Source: Solirubrobacteraceae bacterium (GTDB taxonomy: Bacteria; Actinomycetota; Thermoleophilia; Solirubrobacterales; Solirubrobacteraceae). Taken from it: 8,889 nt of DNA. Below the pieces are notes generated by a model. That model was not told the DNA's origin and made no database searches. It was given only the letters and a program-made list of their open reading frames with translations. The DNA is taken from positions 1 to 8,889 of the forward strand of contig JALOLQ010000074.1 of the NCBI GenBank assembly GCA_025455895.1, written 5' to 3'. The stretch's first letter is position 1. Every line of letters begins with the position of its first letter. The translations under genes were made by a program, and so were the position numbers. Positions 1-5,745 of the stretch are shown here, in pieces.

Positions 1-308
1 TCGAGGCCGCGGGCGATCTGGAAGCGCTGGACGGCGGTCGCCGTCTCCTGGTGGTAGGTCCCGCTGACGGCGACCTTGAGGCCGACGCGGACGAGGATCT
101 GCTGGAGCGACCGGACGGGCGTGCCCTTGGCGCCGGGGCGCAGGACGGCGGCGCGGATGCGCGGCACGCTCTGGGCCGCCGACGGGGCGGAGCCCTGCGG
201 TGCGGCCGCGGCCGGAGCCGGGGTGGTCGCGTTCGCGCCGGTGGCGGGCACGAGGACCAGCGCCAGGGCGGCGAGCAGCGGAAGGACGATGCGCTTGGAG
301 TGCGGCAC
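1..308 (-). CDS. Secreted peptidoglycan-binding domain protein (N-terminal part, runs off left edge)
   Basis: The gene reads leftwards from a GTG at 308 and leaves the window before any stop; 102 codons are visible. Residues 1-27 look like a Sec signal peptide: basic start (HSKR), a hydrophobic run (IVLPLLAALALVLV), and a likely cleavage after GANA. An Ala/Pro-rich linker follows (about 28-50). From about residue 55 the sequence matches the peptidoglycan-binding domain 1 family (PF01471): LRPGAKGTPVRSLQQIL, a predicted turn, then SGTYHQETATAVQRFQ, the usual helix pair ending in the AVxxFQ signature. The protein is therefore exported and probably binds cell-wall glycan; a catalytic domain such as NlpC/P60, a lytic transglycosylase or a resuscitation-factor domain may follow but is outside the window. 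The start is supported by a strong Shine-Dalgarno (AGAGGGGG) 6 nt upstream and by the c-di-AMP riboswitch directly in front, a leader class often found before actinobacterial wall hydrolases. Confidence 0.85.
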   Translation of the reverse strand, partial: MPHSKRIVLPLLAALALVLVPATGANATTPAPAAAAPQGSAPSAAQSVPRIRAAVLRPGAKGTPVRSLQQILVRVGLKVAVSGTYHQETATAVQRFQIARGL

Positions 309-314
309 AGGTAA

Positions 315-322
315 CCCCCTCT
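315..322 (-). promoter_or_regulatory. Shine-Dalgarno of the peptidoglycan-binding gene
   Basis: On the - strand AGAGGGGG lies 6 nt before the GTG at 308. It is one of the few clear ribosome binding sites in the window and it fixes the start. It sits only 5 nt past the 3' end of the riboswitch aptamer, and the overlapping GGGGTTA (312-318) is a perfect complement of TAACCCC (334-340) inside the aptamer, so access to this site could be set by the riboswitch fold. Confidence 0.75.
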
Positions 323-327
323 TTGAC

Positions 328-465
328 GCCTACGGGGTTAGCTGCCGGGCTCGCGCGAAAAGGGCCGCGCTACGTCGTGATGACGACGATTCGCCCCGGG
401 CCACGATCGTGGCCAGTGGGTCCCCCGTTCCCCGGGATCAGGGTGCCCCGGGGACTCGGCTGGTT
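328..465 (-). ncRNA. c-di-AMP riboswitch (ydaO/yuaA leader)
   Basis: Read on the - strand, the leader carries the conserved blocks of the ydaO/yuaA class in order. GCCGAGTCC (from 460) is followed by an 8-bp P2-like stem TCCCCGGG/CCCGGGGA, then GGAACGGGGGACCCA (417-431), a variable arm (GGCCACGATCGTGGCC), GGGGCGAATC (388-397), a small hairpin GTCGTcatcACGAC, a GTAG strand, and the near-invariant tail CAGCTAACCCCGTAGGCG (328-345). P1 closes GCC with GGC. This matches the architecture of solved ydaO aptamers block by block. The class binds cyclic di-AMP and, in actinobacteria, often controls cell-wall remodelling enzymes; that agrees with the secreted peptidoglycan-binding gene starting 19 nt downstream. 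With so little room after the aptamer and no U-tract, translational control is more likely than transcription termination (inference). The aptamer boundary is accurate to a few nt. Confidence 0.92.
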
Positions 466-480
466 CACAACTTCTCGGGA

Positions 481-513
481 AGGGTAGCGAATCCTTCCCC
501 GGAGTTACGTCAA
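481..513 (-). promoter_or_regulatory. Possible promoter for the riboswitch transcript
   Basis: On the - strand TTGACG (508-513) overlaps the M20 stop codon and TACCCT (481-486) lies 21 nt further on. TACCCT fits the TANNNT -10 pattern used by other genes here and would start the RNA about 10 nt before the aptamer. The spacer is longer than the usual 16-19 nt, so the -35 assignment is weak. Confidence 0.3.
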
Positions 514-1643
514 CCCGCTCCCAGCACGGCGTCGGCGACGGCCAGCGCGACGGCCGCGCGCGGGCGCAGCGAGTCGAGATCCACGAACTCGTCGGGGTGG
601 TGCGCATGCCCTCCGCGCGCCCCGAGGCCGTCGATCGTGACCGGGATCGCCGCCGCGAAGTGGCTCGCGTCGCTCGCGCCGCCGCGACCGGCGGGGACGA
701 CCGGGCTTCCCAGCGCCGCCGTGGCCCGCTCGAGCACCGGCGCCGCCGCCGCGCGCGCGTCCATGCCGGGCCACTCGCGCTGCAGTTCGGCCTCGAGCCG
801 CGCCTCCCCCACCGCGGCGGGGATCCGCTCCAGCACGCCGCGCAGCGCCGCGAGCCGGTCGGCGCGCACGTCGCAGATCAGCTCGCCGGCGGCGGGCACG
901 ACGTTCAGCGCCTCGCCGCTGCGCAGGATCGTCGGCACGGCGGTGAGGCGGTCCGGCCCGGCCGGGTCGTGCTCGGCGGCGACCTGCCGCGCCACCTCGG
1001 CGAGCGCGAGCAGCGCGTTGACGCCGCGGTCCGGCGCCGCCCCGGAATGCGCGCTGACACCGTGCGCGCGCACGCGGATCGTGCCGGCGGCCTTGCGCCG
1101 CACGATCACCGCCTCGCGCCCGTCCGGATCGCGTTCGCCGGCCTCGAAGCACAGGCACGCGTCGAAGCCGTCGAAGCGCGGCACGTGGGCGAAGCGCTCC
1201 GTGCGCCATTCCTCGTCGTTGACGAGCAGCAGCACGACCTCGCCGACCTCCGGCCGGCCGGCGAGCGCGTGCAGCAGGCCGAGCGCGAGCGCGACGCCGG
1301 CCTTCATGTCGATCGTGCCCGAGCCGCGCAGGCGCGAGCCGAGGCGCTGGGGCGGCACGTGCGCCCCGTGGGCGACGACCGTGTCGAGGTGGCCGAGCAG
1401 CAGCAGCCGGCGCGAGCCGGGCCCGGGGACCCGCAGGACGAGGTCGGGCGCGTGCTCGGCCGACGAGCAGGGGATCCGGTGGGCCTCGGCCGCCGCGGGG
1501 GCGAGCGCCGTGGCGACGGCCACGACCTCCTCGGCGGCCGCCGCGTCCCCCGACGGGGAGGAGACGGCGACGAGCGCCTCGAGGTCGCGCTCGGCCCGCG
1601 CGGCGAGCGGGCCCGCGTGCTCCTCGATCCACTCGTGCGCCAC
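510..1643 (-). CDS. M20-family metallopeptidase (CPG2/glutamate carboxypeptidase-like)
   Basis: The 377-residue product has the full zinc-site order of M20 peptidases: GHLDT with H85 and D87, the bridging aspartate D112 in GSGTIDMKAG, the general base and metal ligand pair E144/E145 in NDEEW, a third ligand E167 in CFEAGE, and a C-terminal histidine cluster HAHH at about 346-349 before PDEFVDL. The dimerisation domain between them starts around GVSAHSG (195-201), the typical M20 lid motif. There is no signal peptide, so it is cytosolic. Within the family the FEAGE block and spacing resemble carboxypeptidase G2/ArgE-like enzymes more than DapE; the exact substrate (an N-acyl or peptidyl amino acid) cannot be read from sequence. 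The GTG at 1643 is the furthest upstream start in frame and gives a family-like N-terminus; no good Shine-Dalgarno precedes it. It lies head-to-head with the peroxiredoxin, 18 bp apart. Confidence 0.88.
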   Translation of the reverse strand: MAHEWIEEHAGPLAARAERDLEALVAVSSPSGDAAAAEEVVAVATALAPAAAEAHRIPCSSAEHAPDLVLRVPGPGSRRLLLLGHLDTVVAHGAHVPPQRLGSRLRGSGTIDMKAGVALALGLLHALAGRPEVGEVVLLLVNDEEWRTERFAHVPRFDGFDACLCFEAGERDPDGREAVIVRRKAAGTIRVRAHGVSAHSGAAPDRGVNALLALAEVARQVAAEHDPAGPDRLTAVPTILRSGEALNVVPAAGELICDVRADRLAALRGVLERIPAAVGEARLEAELQREWPGMDARAAAAPVLERATAALGSPVVPAGRGGASDASHFAAAIPVTIDGLGARGGHAHHPDEFVDLDSLRPRAAVALAVADAVLGAG

Positions 1644-1648
1644 ATCCG

Positions 1649-1661
1649 TACTGTTTCAGCA
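1649..1661 (+). promoter_or_regulatory. Leaderless-type -10 element of the peroxiredoxin gene
   Basis: TACTGT (1649-1654) fits TANNNT and ends exactly 7 nt before the ATG at 1662, so transcription would begin at or next to the start codon. No Shine-Dalgarno and no convincing -35 are present. The same hexamer-to-start spacing occurs before the genes at 2159, 5669 (-) and 5746. Confidence 0.5.
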
Positions 1662-2135
1662 ATGGCCAAGGGACCACAGCCCGGCGATCCGGCGCCCGAC
1701 TTCGAGCTGGAGGGCACCGACGGCGTCTTCCGGCTCAGCGACCAGCGCGGGCGCCGCGTCGTGATCCTCTTCTACCCGGGCGACGAGACGCCCGTGTGCA
1801 CGAAGCAGTTCTGCTCGTACCGCGACCGCGCCGACGACATGTCGGCCCTCGACGCGGTCGTCGTCGGCATCTCCCACCAGGACGTCGCCTCGCACGAGGC
1901 GTTCGCCGCCCGCCACGGGCTCACCGTCCCGCTGCTGGCCGACGTCGACAAGGCGGTCGCGAAGGCCTGGGGCGTCAGCGCCCCGGTGCTCGGCACGCGG
2001 CGCGCGGCGTTCGTCGTCGACGAGCAGGGCGTCGTGCGCCACCGCCACGTGCACACCCTGGGCGTGGACTTCCAGGACGCCGACGACCTCGCGCAGGCGC
2101 TGGCGGCGCTCGGGCCGGCCGCACCTGCCGCCTGA
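1662..2135 (+). CDS. bcp: Thiol peroxidase of the BCP/PrxQ peroxiredoxin type
   Basis: The 157-residue protein is a complete atypical two-cysteine peroxiredoxin of the AhpC/TSA superfamily. GDPAPDFEL near the N-terminus and the active-site block YPGDETPVCTKQFC (38-51) give T43, the peroxidatic C46, and a second cysteine C51 five residues on. That C-x4-C pair on one helix is the BCP/PrxQ arrangement, with C51 the likely resolving residue. The catalytic arginine is expected in GTRRAAFVVDEQG, the conserved strand before the C-terminal helix. Such enzymes reduce hydrogen and organic peroxides in the cytosol with thioredoxin as electron donor. The usual glycine of PGCT is valine here, a common variant. 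The ATG at 1662 has no Shine-Dalgarno but a TACTGT box 7 nt upstream, suggesting leaderless expression. It is divergent from the M20 gene and 23 bp ahead of the first PLD gene. Confidence 0.9.
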   Translation: MAKGPQPGDPAPDFELEGTDGVFRLSDQRGRRVVILFYPGDETPVCTKQFCSYRDRADDMSALDAVVVGISHQDVASHEAFAARHGLTVPLLADVDKAVAKAWGVSAPVLGTRRAAFVVDEQGVVRHRHVHTLGVDFQDADDLAQALAALGPAAPAA

Positions 2136-2145
2136 CGCTCCCGGA

Positions 2146-2158
2146 TAGGGTGCGCGGC
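2146..2158 (+). promoter_or_regulatory. Leaderless-type -10 element of the first PLD gene
   Basis: TAGGGT (2146-2151) ends 7 nt before the ATG at 2159, the same layout as at the peroxiredoxin gene. It lies in the 23-bp gap after that gene, so the PLD pair may have its own promoter as well as read-through. AGGG could also serve as a weak ribosome site on a longer transcript. Confidence 0.45.
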
Positions 2159-3226
2159 ATGCCGGGCGCCGCGCTCCGTCTGCAGACCCTGACGCCCGGC
2201 GCCCAGAGCGCGGAGGCGGTCGCCGGGTCGCTCGCCGACTGGCTGCGGCCCACGCGGCGGACGCTCGACCTCGCGCTCTACAACGTGCGCGTCCCGGGGA
2301 CCGCCGGCGGGCGCCTGCACGCCACGGTCCGCGACGCGGCCGCGCGCGGCGTGGCCGTGCGGATCCTCGTGCACAAGCCGGGGGTCCCGGTGCTCCCGCT
2401 GCACGCCGCGCCGACCCCGCGCACGCGCCTGGACCTGCTGCGCGCGCTCGGCGCGCAGGTGCGGACCGTCGACGACGCGCGGCGCCTCATGCACCACAAG
2501 TTCGCGATCCGCGACGAGGAGTCCGTCTGGACGGGATCGGCGAACTGGACGCTCGACGACTTCGCGCTCGAGGAGAACGTCGTCATGCAGGTGCGCGCGC
2601 CCGAGGTCGCCGCGGCGTTCACCGAGGTCTTCGAGCAGCTCTGGGAGAGCGGCTCGGTGGAGGACACCGGGGCGCTCGACGCGCCGCTCGCGCGGGTCGG
2701 GGGCGCGCTCGTGCGGCCCTGGTTCTGCCCCGGGCGCGGGCGCGCGCTCTCCGCCCGGATCGCCGAGCGGATCGCCGCCGCGCGCACGCGCGTGCGGGTC
2801 GCCTCCCCGGTGATCACCGCCGGGCCCGTGCTGCGCGCGCTCGCCGAGGTCCAGGAGCGCGGGACGCTCGACGCCACCGGGATCGTGGACGCCACGCTCA
2901 CCGGCCAGGTGCTCGACCAGTGGCGCCGCGCGGACGTCACCTGGAAGGTCCCGCTGCTCGAGGAGATGCTCGACGGCCTGGACTTCGCCGGGAAGGACTC
3001 GAAGCCGCCCGACGGGCGCCCCGGCTCGCCGCTGGACTTCATGCACGCGAAGGTCGTCGTCGCCGACGACGCGGTGTTCGCCGGCTCGTTCAACCTCTCG
3101 CGCTCGGGCGAGGAGAACGCCGAGAACATGCTCGAGATCGAGGACGCCGCGCTCGCCGGCCGGCTGGCGGCGTGGATCGATCTCCTGCGCGCACGCGAGG
3201 CGGAGGCGGAGGCGGCGCCCGCGTGA
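2159..3226 (+). CDS. Phospholipase D-superfamily protein with two HKD motifs (paralogue 1)
   Basis: The 355-residue product contains two HxKx4D motifs, so one chain can build a complete PLD active site. HKD1 is H112-K114-D119 (HHKFAIRD) followed by WTGSANWT; HKD2 is H296-K298-D303 (HAKVVVAD) followed by FAGSFNLS. The GSxN segments that complete each half-site are both present. HHKF...TGSxNWT is most like the nuclease/PLD6-type branch (PF13091) rather than cardiolipin synthases, and there is no signal peptide or membrane segment, so a soluble cytosolic phosphodiesterase acting on nucleic acid or lipid is possible; the substrate is unknown. Between the motifs VRPWFCPGRGR and the strand ASPVIT are shared with the next gene. 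The ATG at 2159 gives an N-terminus that aligns with the paralogue. Its stop overlaps the next start (GTGA), implying coupled translation. Confidence 0.85.
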   Translation: MPGAALRLQTLTPGAQSAEAVAGSLADWLRPTRRTLDLALYNVRVPGTAGGRLHATVRDAAARGVAVRILVHKPGVPVLPLHAAPTPRTRLDLLRALGAQVRTVDDARRLMHHKFAIRDEESVWTGSANWTLDDFALEENVVMQVRAPEVAAAFTEVFEQLWESGSVEDTGALDAPLARVGGALVRPWFCPGRGRALSARIAERIAAARTRVRVASPVITAGPVLRALAEVQERGTLDATGIVDATLTGQVLDQWRRADVTWKVPLLEEMLDGLDFAGKDSKPPDGRPGSPLDFMHAKVVVADDAVFAGSFNLSRSGEENAENMLEIEDAALAGRLAAWIDLLRAREAEAEAAPA

Positions 3227-4269
3227 GCGCCCCGCTGCACGTCCGCACGCTCGAGCCCGGCGCGCAGCCGGGCGAGCAGATCGCCGGGGACCTCGTGAGC
3301 TGGCTCGAGCAGGCGCGGCGCACGCTCGAGCTCGCGCTCTACGACGTGCGCATCCCCGGGCCGGCGGGCGACCGCGTCGCGGACGCGCTGCGCGAGGCCA
3401 CCGGGCGCGGCGTGCGCGTGCGGATCGTCGTCCACGACCCGGAGGCCGGGCACGGGCGCAGCAGCACGAAGCCGTCCTCGCGCCCGGAGCTGCTCGAGGC
3501 CACCGGCGCCGACGTGCGGCTCGTGGACGGCGACGGCGAGCTCATGCACCACAAGTTCGCGATCCGCGACGAGGAGGCGCTCTGGACCGGCTCGGCGAAC
3601 TGGACGCTCGACTCCTGGACGCACCAGGAGAACGTCATCGCCACGCTCGCCGCGCCCGCGCTGGCGCGGTCCTACCGGCGCGTCTTCGAGGAGCTCTGGC
3701 AGCGCCGCCACGTCGACGGGACCGCCGACTTCGAGACGCAGGCCGTGCGCGTCGGCGACGCGCTCGTGCGCCCGTGGTTCTGCCCCGGCCGCGGCCGCGA
3801 GCTGGCCCACCACCTGGCGGCGCGGATCGAACGCGCGCGCCGGCGCGTGCGGATCGCCTCACCGGTGATCACGAGCGCCCCGGTCCTCGCCGCGCTCGCC
3901 GACGTGCTCCACGACGGCCGGCCGGGCGCGACCGGCATCGTCGACGCCACCCAGACCGCCCAGGCGCTCGAGCAGTGGCGCCGCAACGACCTCGTGCGCT
4001 GGAAGGCTCCGGTGCTCGAGCGGGTGCTCGAGGGGCTCGCGTTCGCCGGCAAGCCCTCGCGCCCGTGGCAGCCCGGGCATCCCAACGAGGTGATGCACGC
4101 GAAGGTCACCGTCTGCGACGACGTCGTCTTCCTCGGCTCCTACAACCTCTCGCGCTCCGGCGAGCAGAACGCCGAGAACGTGCTCGAGATCGAGGACCGC
4201 GCGCTGGCCGACCGGCTCGCCGGGTGGATCGACGAGTTGCGCGAGCGCTACGGCAGCCGGCCGGCGTAG
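3223..4269 (+). CDS. Phospholipase D-superfamily protein with two HKD motifs (paralogue 2)
   Basis: This 348-residue protein aligns end to end with the preceding one and, by eye, is identical at about half or more of its positions, so the two arose by tandem duplication. HKD1 is H109-K111-D116 (HHKFAIRD) with WTGSANWT; HKD2 is H292-K294-D299 (HAKVTVCD) with FLGSYNLS. Both half-sites look intact. The PWFCPGRGR and ASPVIT blocks are conserved; the main differences are in the loop before HKD1 (residues about 70-90) and in the stretch before HKD2. The GTG at 3223 shares GTGA with the stop of paralogue 1, and a GGAGG at 3208-3212 lies 10 nt upstream, so translation is probably coupled. No signal peptide is seen. 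The last 22 bp overlap the end of the convergent gene at 4248. The activity (nuclease, phospholipase or phosphatidyltransferase) cannot be decided from sequence. Confidence 0.85.
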   Translation: MSAPLHVRTLEPGAQPGEQIAGDLVSWLEQARRTLELALYDVRIPGPAGDRVADALREATGRGVRVRIVVHDPEAGHGRSSTKPSSRPELLEATGADVRLVDGDGELMHHKFAIRDEEALWTGSANWTLDSWTHQENVIATLAAPALARSYRRVFEELWQRRHVDGTADFETQAVRVGDALVRPWFCPGRGRELAHHLAARIERARRRVRIASPVITSAPVLAALADVLHDGRPGATGIVDATQTAQALEQWRRNDLVRWKAPVLERVLEGLAFAGKPSRPWQPGHPNEVMHAKVTVCDDVVFLGSYNLSRSGEQNAENVLEIEDRALADRLAGWIDELRERYGSRPA

Positions 4270-4916
4270 CGCTTGGACCGGCGCTCCCCGGCGTCGCTCC
4301 AGCGGACCTCGTCGCCGTCGAGCGCGAAGGCCCGCAGATCGGCGTCCGTGGCCTGCGCGCCGAGCTTGAAGCGGTCGATCAGGACGTTCGGCGGGATCAC
4401 CGGCGCGAGGTAGATCCCGCGCGAGCCGTCCGCCGAGCGCGAGGCGATGCCGAGCAGGCACGTGGAGGAGAGCACGGCCTTGACGATCGTCGCGCCCGGA
4501 GCGTCGCGGTCGACCTCGTTGATCGTCGCGCCGGCGCGGGCGTTCTTCGCGTTGCGCATGTCGATCGTCGCGACCTTCGGCACGCCCTTGCCCACCGGCC
4601 TGAGCTGCACGCCCAGGCAGCGGCCGGGCCGCGCGAGCAGCTTCACGCCGACGGTGCGGGGGCCGTCGAAGTCGAAGGTGAAGCTCCGCAGCCGCCGCTG
4701 CGGGCCGGCCTTCGCATCGCAGATCGTCCAGCCCGAGCGCGTGCGGAACGCGCGGTACTGCCCGGCGACGAGCGTCTGCTGCACGGGACCGAACGACCGC
4801 ACGCTGCGCTTCGTGGCGGTGCTCGTGCAGGGGTTGCCCGCGGCGCTCGCGGTCTGCACGCCGAGCGCGGCCCCCGCGGCGAGGACGGCGAGGGCGAACG
4901 TCAGGCGGAGCACCAT
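4248..4916 (-). CDS. Secreted hypothetical protein with four cysteines
   Basis: I do not recognise a family. The 222-residue product starts with a clear Sec signal peptide (VLRLTFALAVLAAGAALGV) and a likely cleavage after TASA at residue 25. The mature part of about 197 residues has exactly four cysteines (C30, C66, C100, C143), enough for two disulfides in an exported protein, alternating short beta-like stretches, and no membrane segment or lipobox. Start choice: ATG at 4916 has GAGGA (4925-4929) 8 nt upstream; an in-frame ATG at 4925 would add only MPP and overlaps that site, so 4916 is preferred. It lies 36 bp behind the LOG-family gene on the same strand and may be co-transcribed. Its 3' end overlaps the end of the PLD gene on the other strand by 22 bp. 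Confidence 0.72.
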   Translation of the reverse strand: MVLRLTFALAVLAAGAALGVQTASAAGNPCTSTATKRSVRSFGPVQQTLVAGQYRAFRTRSGWTICDAKAGPQRRLRSFTFDFDGPRTVGVKLLARPGRCLGVQLRPVGKGVPKVATIDMRNAKNARAGATINEVDRDAPGATIVKAVLSSTCLLGIASRSADGSRGIYLAPVIPPNVLIDRFKLGAQATDADLRAFALDGDEVRWSDAGERRSKRYAGRLP

Positions 4917-4924
4917 GGGCGGCA

Positions 4925-4929
4925 TCCTC
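4925..4929 (-). promoter_or_regulatory. Shine-Dalgarno deciding the start of the secreted protein
   Basis: GAGGA on the - strand is 8 nt before the ATG at 4916. It argues for that start over the upstream ATG at 4925, which has no ribosome site at a workable distance. Confidence 0.55.
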
Positions 4930-4952
4930 GCAGGAGCGGCGGCGCCGGGCGG

Positions 4953-5669
4953 CTACGGGAGCCGGCCCTGGGCCCGGGCGCCGAGCGCCAGCAGGCGCAC
5001 GATCTCGTGCGGGTCCTCGCACACGTGCAGCAGGTCGACCTCGGACGGCCGGAGCATCCCCTCCGCGACGACGCGCTCGCGCAGCCAGGCGACGAGGCCG
5101 TCCCAGTGCCCGTCCCCGGCGAGCACGACCGGGAAGTCGCGCACCTTCTCGGTGATGATGAGGTTCAGCGCCTCGAAGAGCTCGTCGAGCGTCCCGTAGC
5201 CGCCGGGGAAGACGACGAAGCCGATCGCGTAGCGCACGAAGCAGACCTTGCGCGCGAAGAAGTGCTGGAAGGTCAGCGCGAGGTCCTGGTAGGGGTTCGG
5301 ATGCTGCTCGTGCGGCAGCTCGATGTTCAGGCCGACCGACAGCGCGCCCGCCTCCTGGGCGCCGCGGGTCCCCGCCTCCATGATGCCCGGCCCGCCGCCG
5401 GTGATGATCGCGAAGCCCGCCTCGCCGAGCAGCCGCGCGGTCGTCCGCGCCTGCTCGTACACCGGCGAGCCCTCGGGCACGCGCGCGGACCCGAAGATCG
5501 AGATGCCCGAGTGGATCCCGGCGAGCTCGCGCCAGGCGACCGCGAGCTCGCCGTTGATCCCGGCGATGCGCTCGGCGTCGGTGAGCTCGGTGACGAGCGC
5601 CCGCGACTCCGCGCCGAGCAGCTCCTCGTCGGCGGTGAGCGGGGTCGCACGGGGATCCGGCGGGACCAT
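4953..5669 (-). CDS. LOG-family (TIGR00730) nucleoside 5'-monophosphate phosphoribohydrolase
   Basis: The 238-residue protein has the Rossmann-like lysine decarboxylase-like/LOG fold signatures: ISIFGSARVP near residue 57, GGGPGIMEA at 91-99, and the family hallmark PGGYGTLDE at 155-163, whose final glutamate (E163) is the catalytic acid; the partner arginine is probably R146 in FVRYAIG. LOG proteins hydrolyse the N-glycosidic bond of nucleoside monophosphates, releasing base and ribose 5-phosphate. Plant and some bacterial members activate cytokinins, while others act in purine/pyrimidine nucleotide turnover. Nothing here shows a hormone role, so general nucleotide salvage is the safer reading. 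Many relatives were wrongly labelled lysine decarboxylases. The ATG at 5669 is chosen because TACGGT ends 7 nt upstream; an in-frame ATG a little further upstream (MRPFPGG...) would add a low-complexity extension. Confidence 0.88.
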   Translation of the reverse strand: MVPPDPRATPLTADEELLGAESRALVTELTDAERIAGINGELAVAWRELAGIHSGISIFGSARVPEGSPVYEQARTTARLLGEAGFAIITGGGPGIMEAGTRGAQEAGALSVGLNIELPHEQHPNPYQDLALTFQHFFARKVCFVRYAIGFVVFPGGYGTLDELFEALNLIITEKVRDFPVVLAGDGHWDGLVAWLRERVVAEGMLRPSEVDLLHVCEDPHEIVRLLALGARAQGRLP

Positions 5670-5682
5670 GCCCGGGACCGTA
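5670..5682 (-). promoter_or_regulatory. Leaderless-type -10 element of the LOG gene
   Basis: On the - strand TACGGT (5677-5682) ends exactly 7 nt before the ATG at 5669. No Shine-Dalgarno is present. It shares a 76-bp divergent intergenic region with the -10 element of the gene at 5746. Confidence 0.5.
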
Positions 5683-5732
5683 CCCGGACCGCCCGGGAAC
5701 GGACGCATGGCGCGCCGCCACCCGTCGCGCGG

Positions 5733-5745
5733 TAGCCTCCCGCGG
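5733..5745 (+). promoter_or_regulatory. Leaderless-type -10 element of the acidic/basic hypothetical gene
   Basis: TAGCCT (5733-5738) ends 7 nt before the GTG at 5746, the fourth case of this spacing in the window. No ribosome site and no consensus -35 are seen. Confidence 0.5.

Noticed and set aside
510..1643. M20 gene named as dapE or argE
   Set aside because: The metal-site motifs are general to M20; nothing in the sequence or in the neighbouring genes fixes the substrate, so no symbol is given.
76..1764. Long + strand reading frame of 562 codons across the left part
   Set aside because: It is Arg/Ser/Ala-rich with no domain, and it covers the antisense of the M20 gene, the riboswitch and the signal peptide gene. 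It is a by-product of very high GC content.
2159..4269. PLD pair as part of a DISARM-like or other named defence system
   Set aside because: No helicase, methylase or other partner genes lie nearby; the neighbours are a peroxiredoxin and a secreted protein.
3774..5735. Very long + strand reading frame continuing past the PLD gene
   Set aside because: Composition is Arg/Ala/His-rich and it runs opposite the LOG and secreted-protein genes, both of which have recognisable features.
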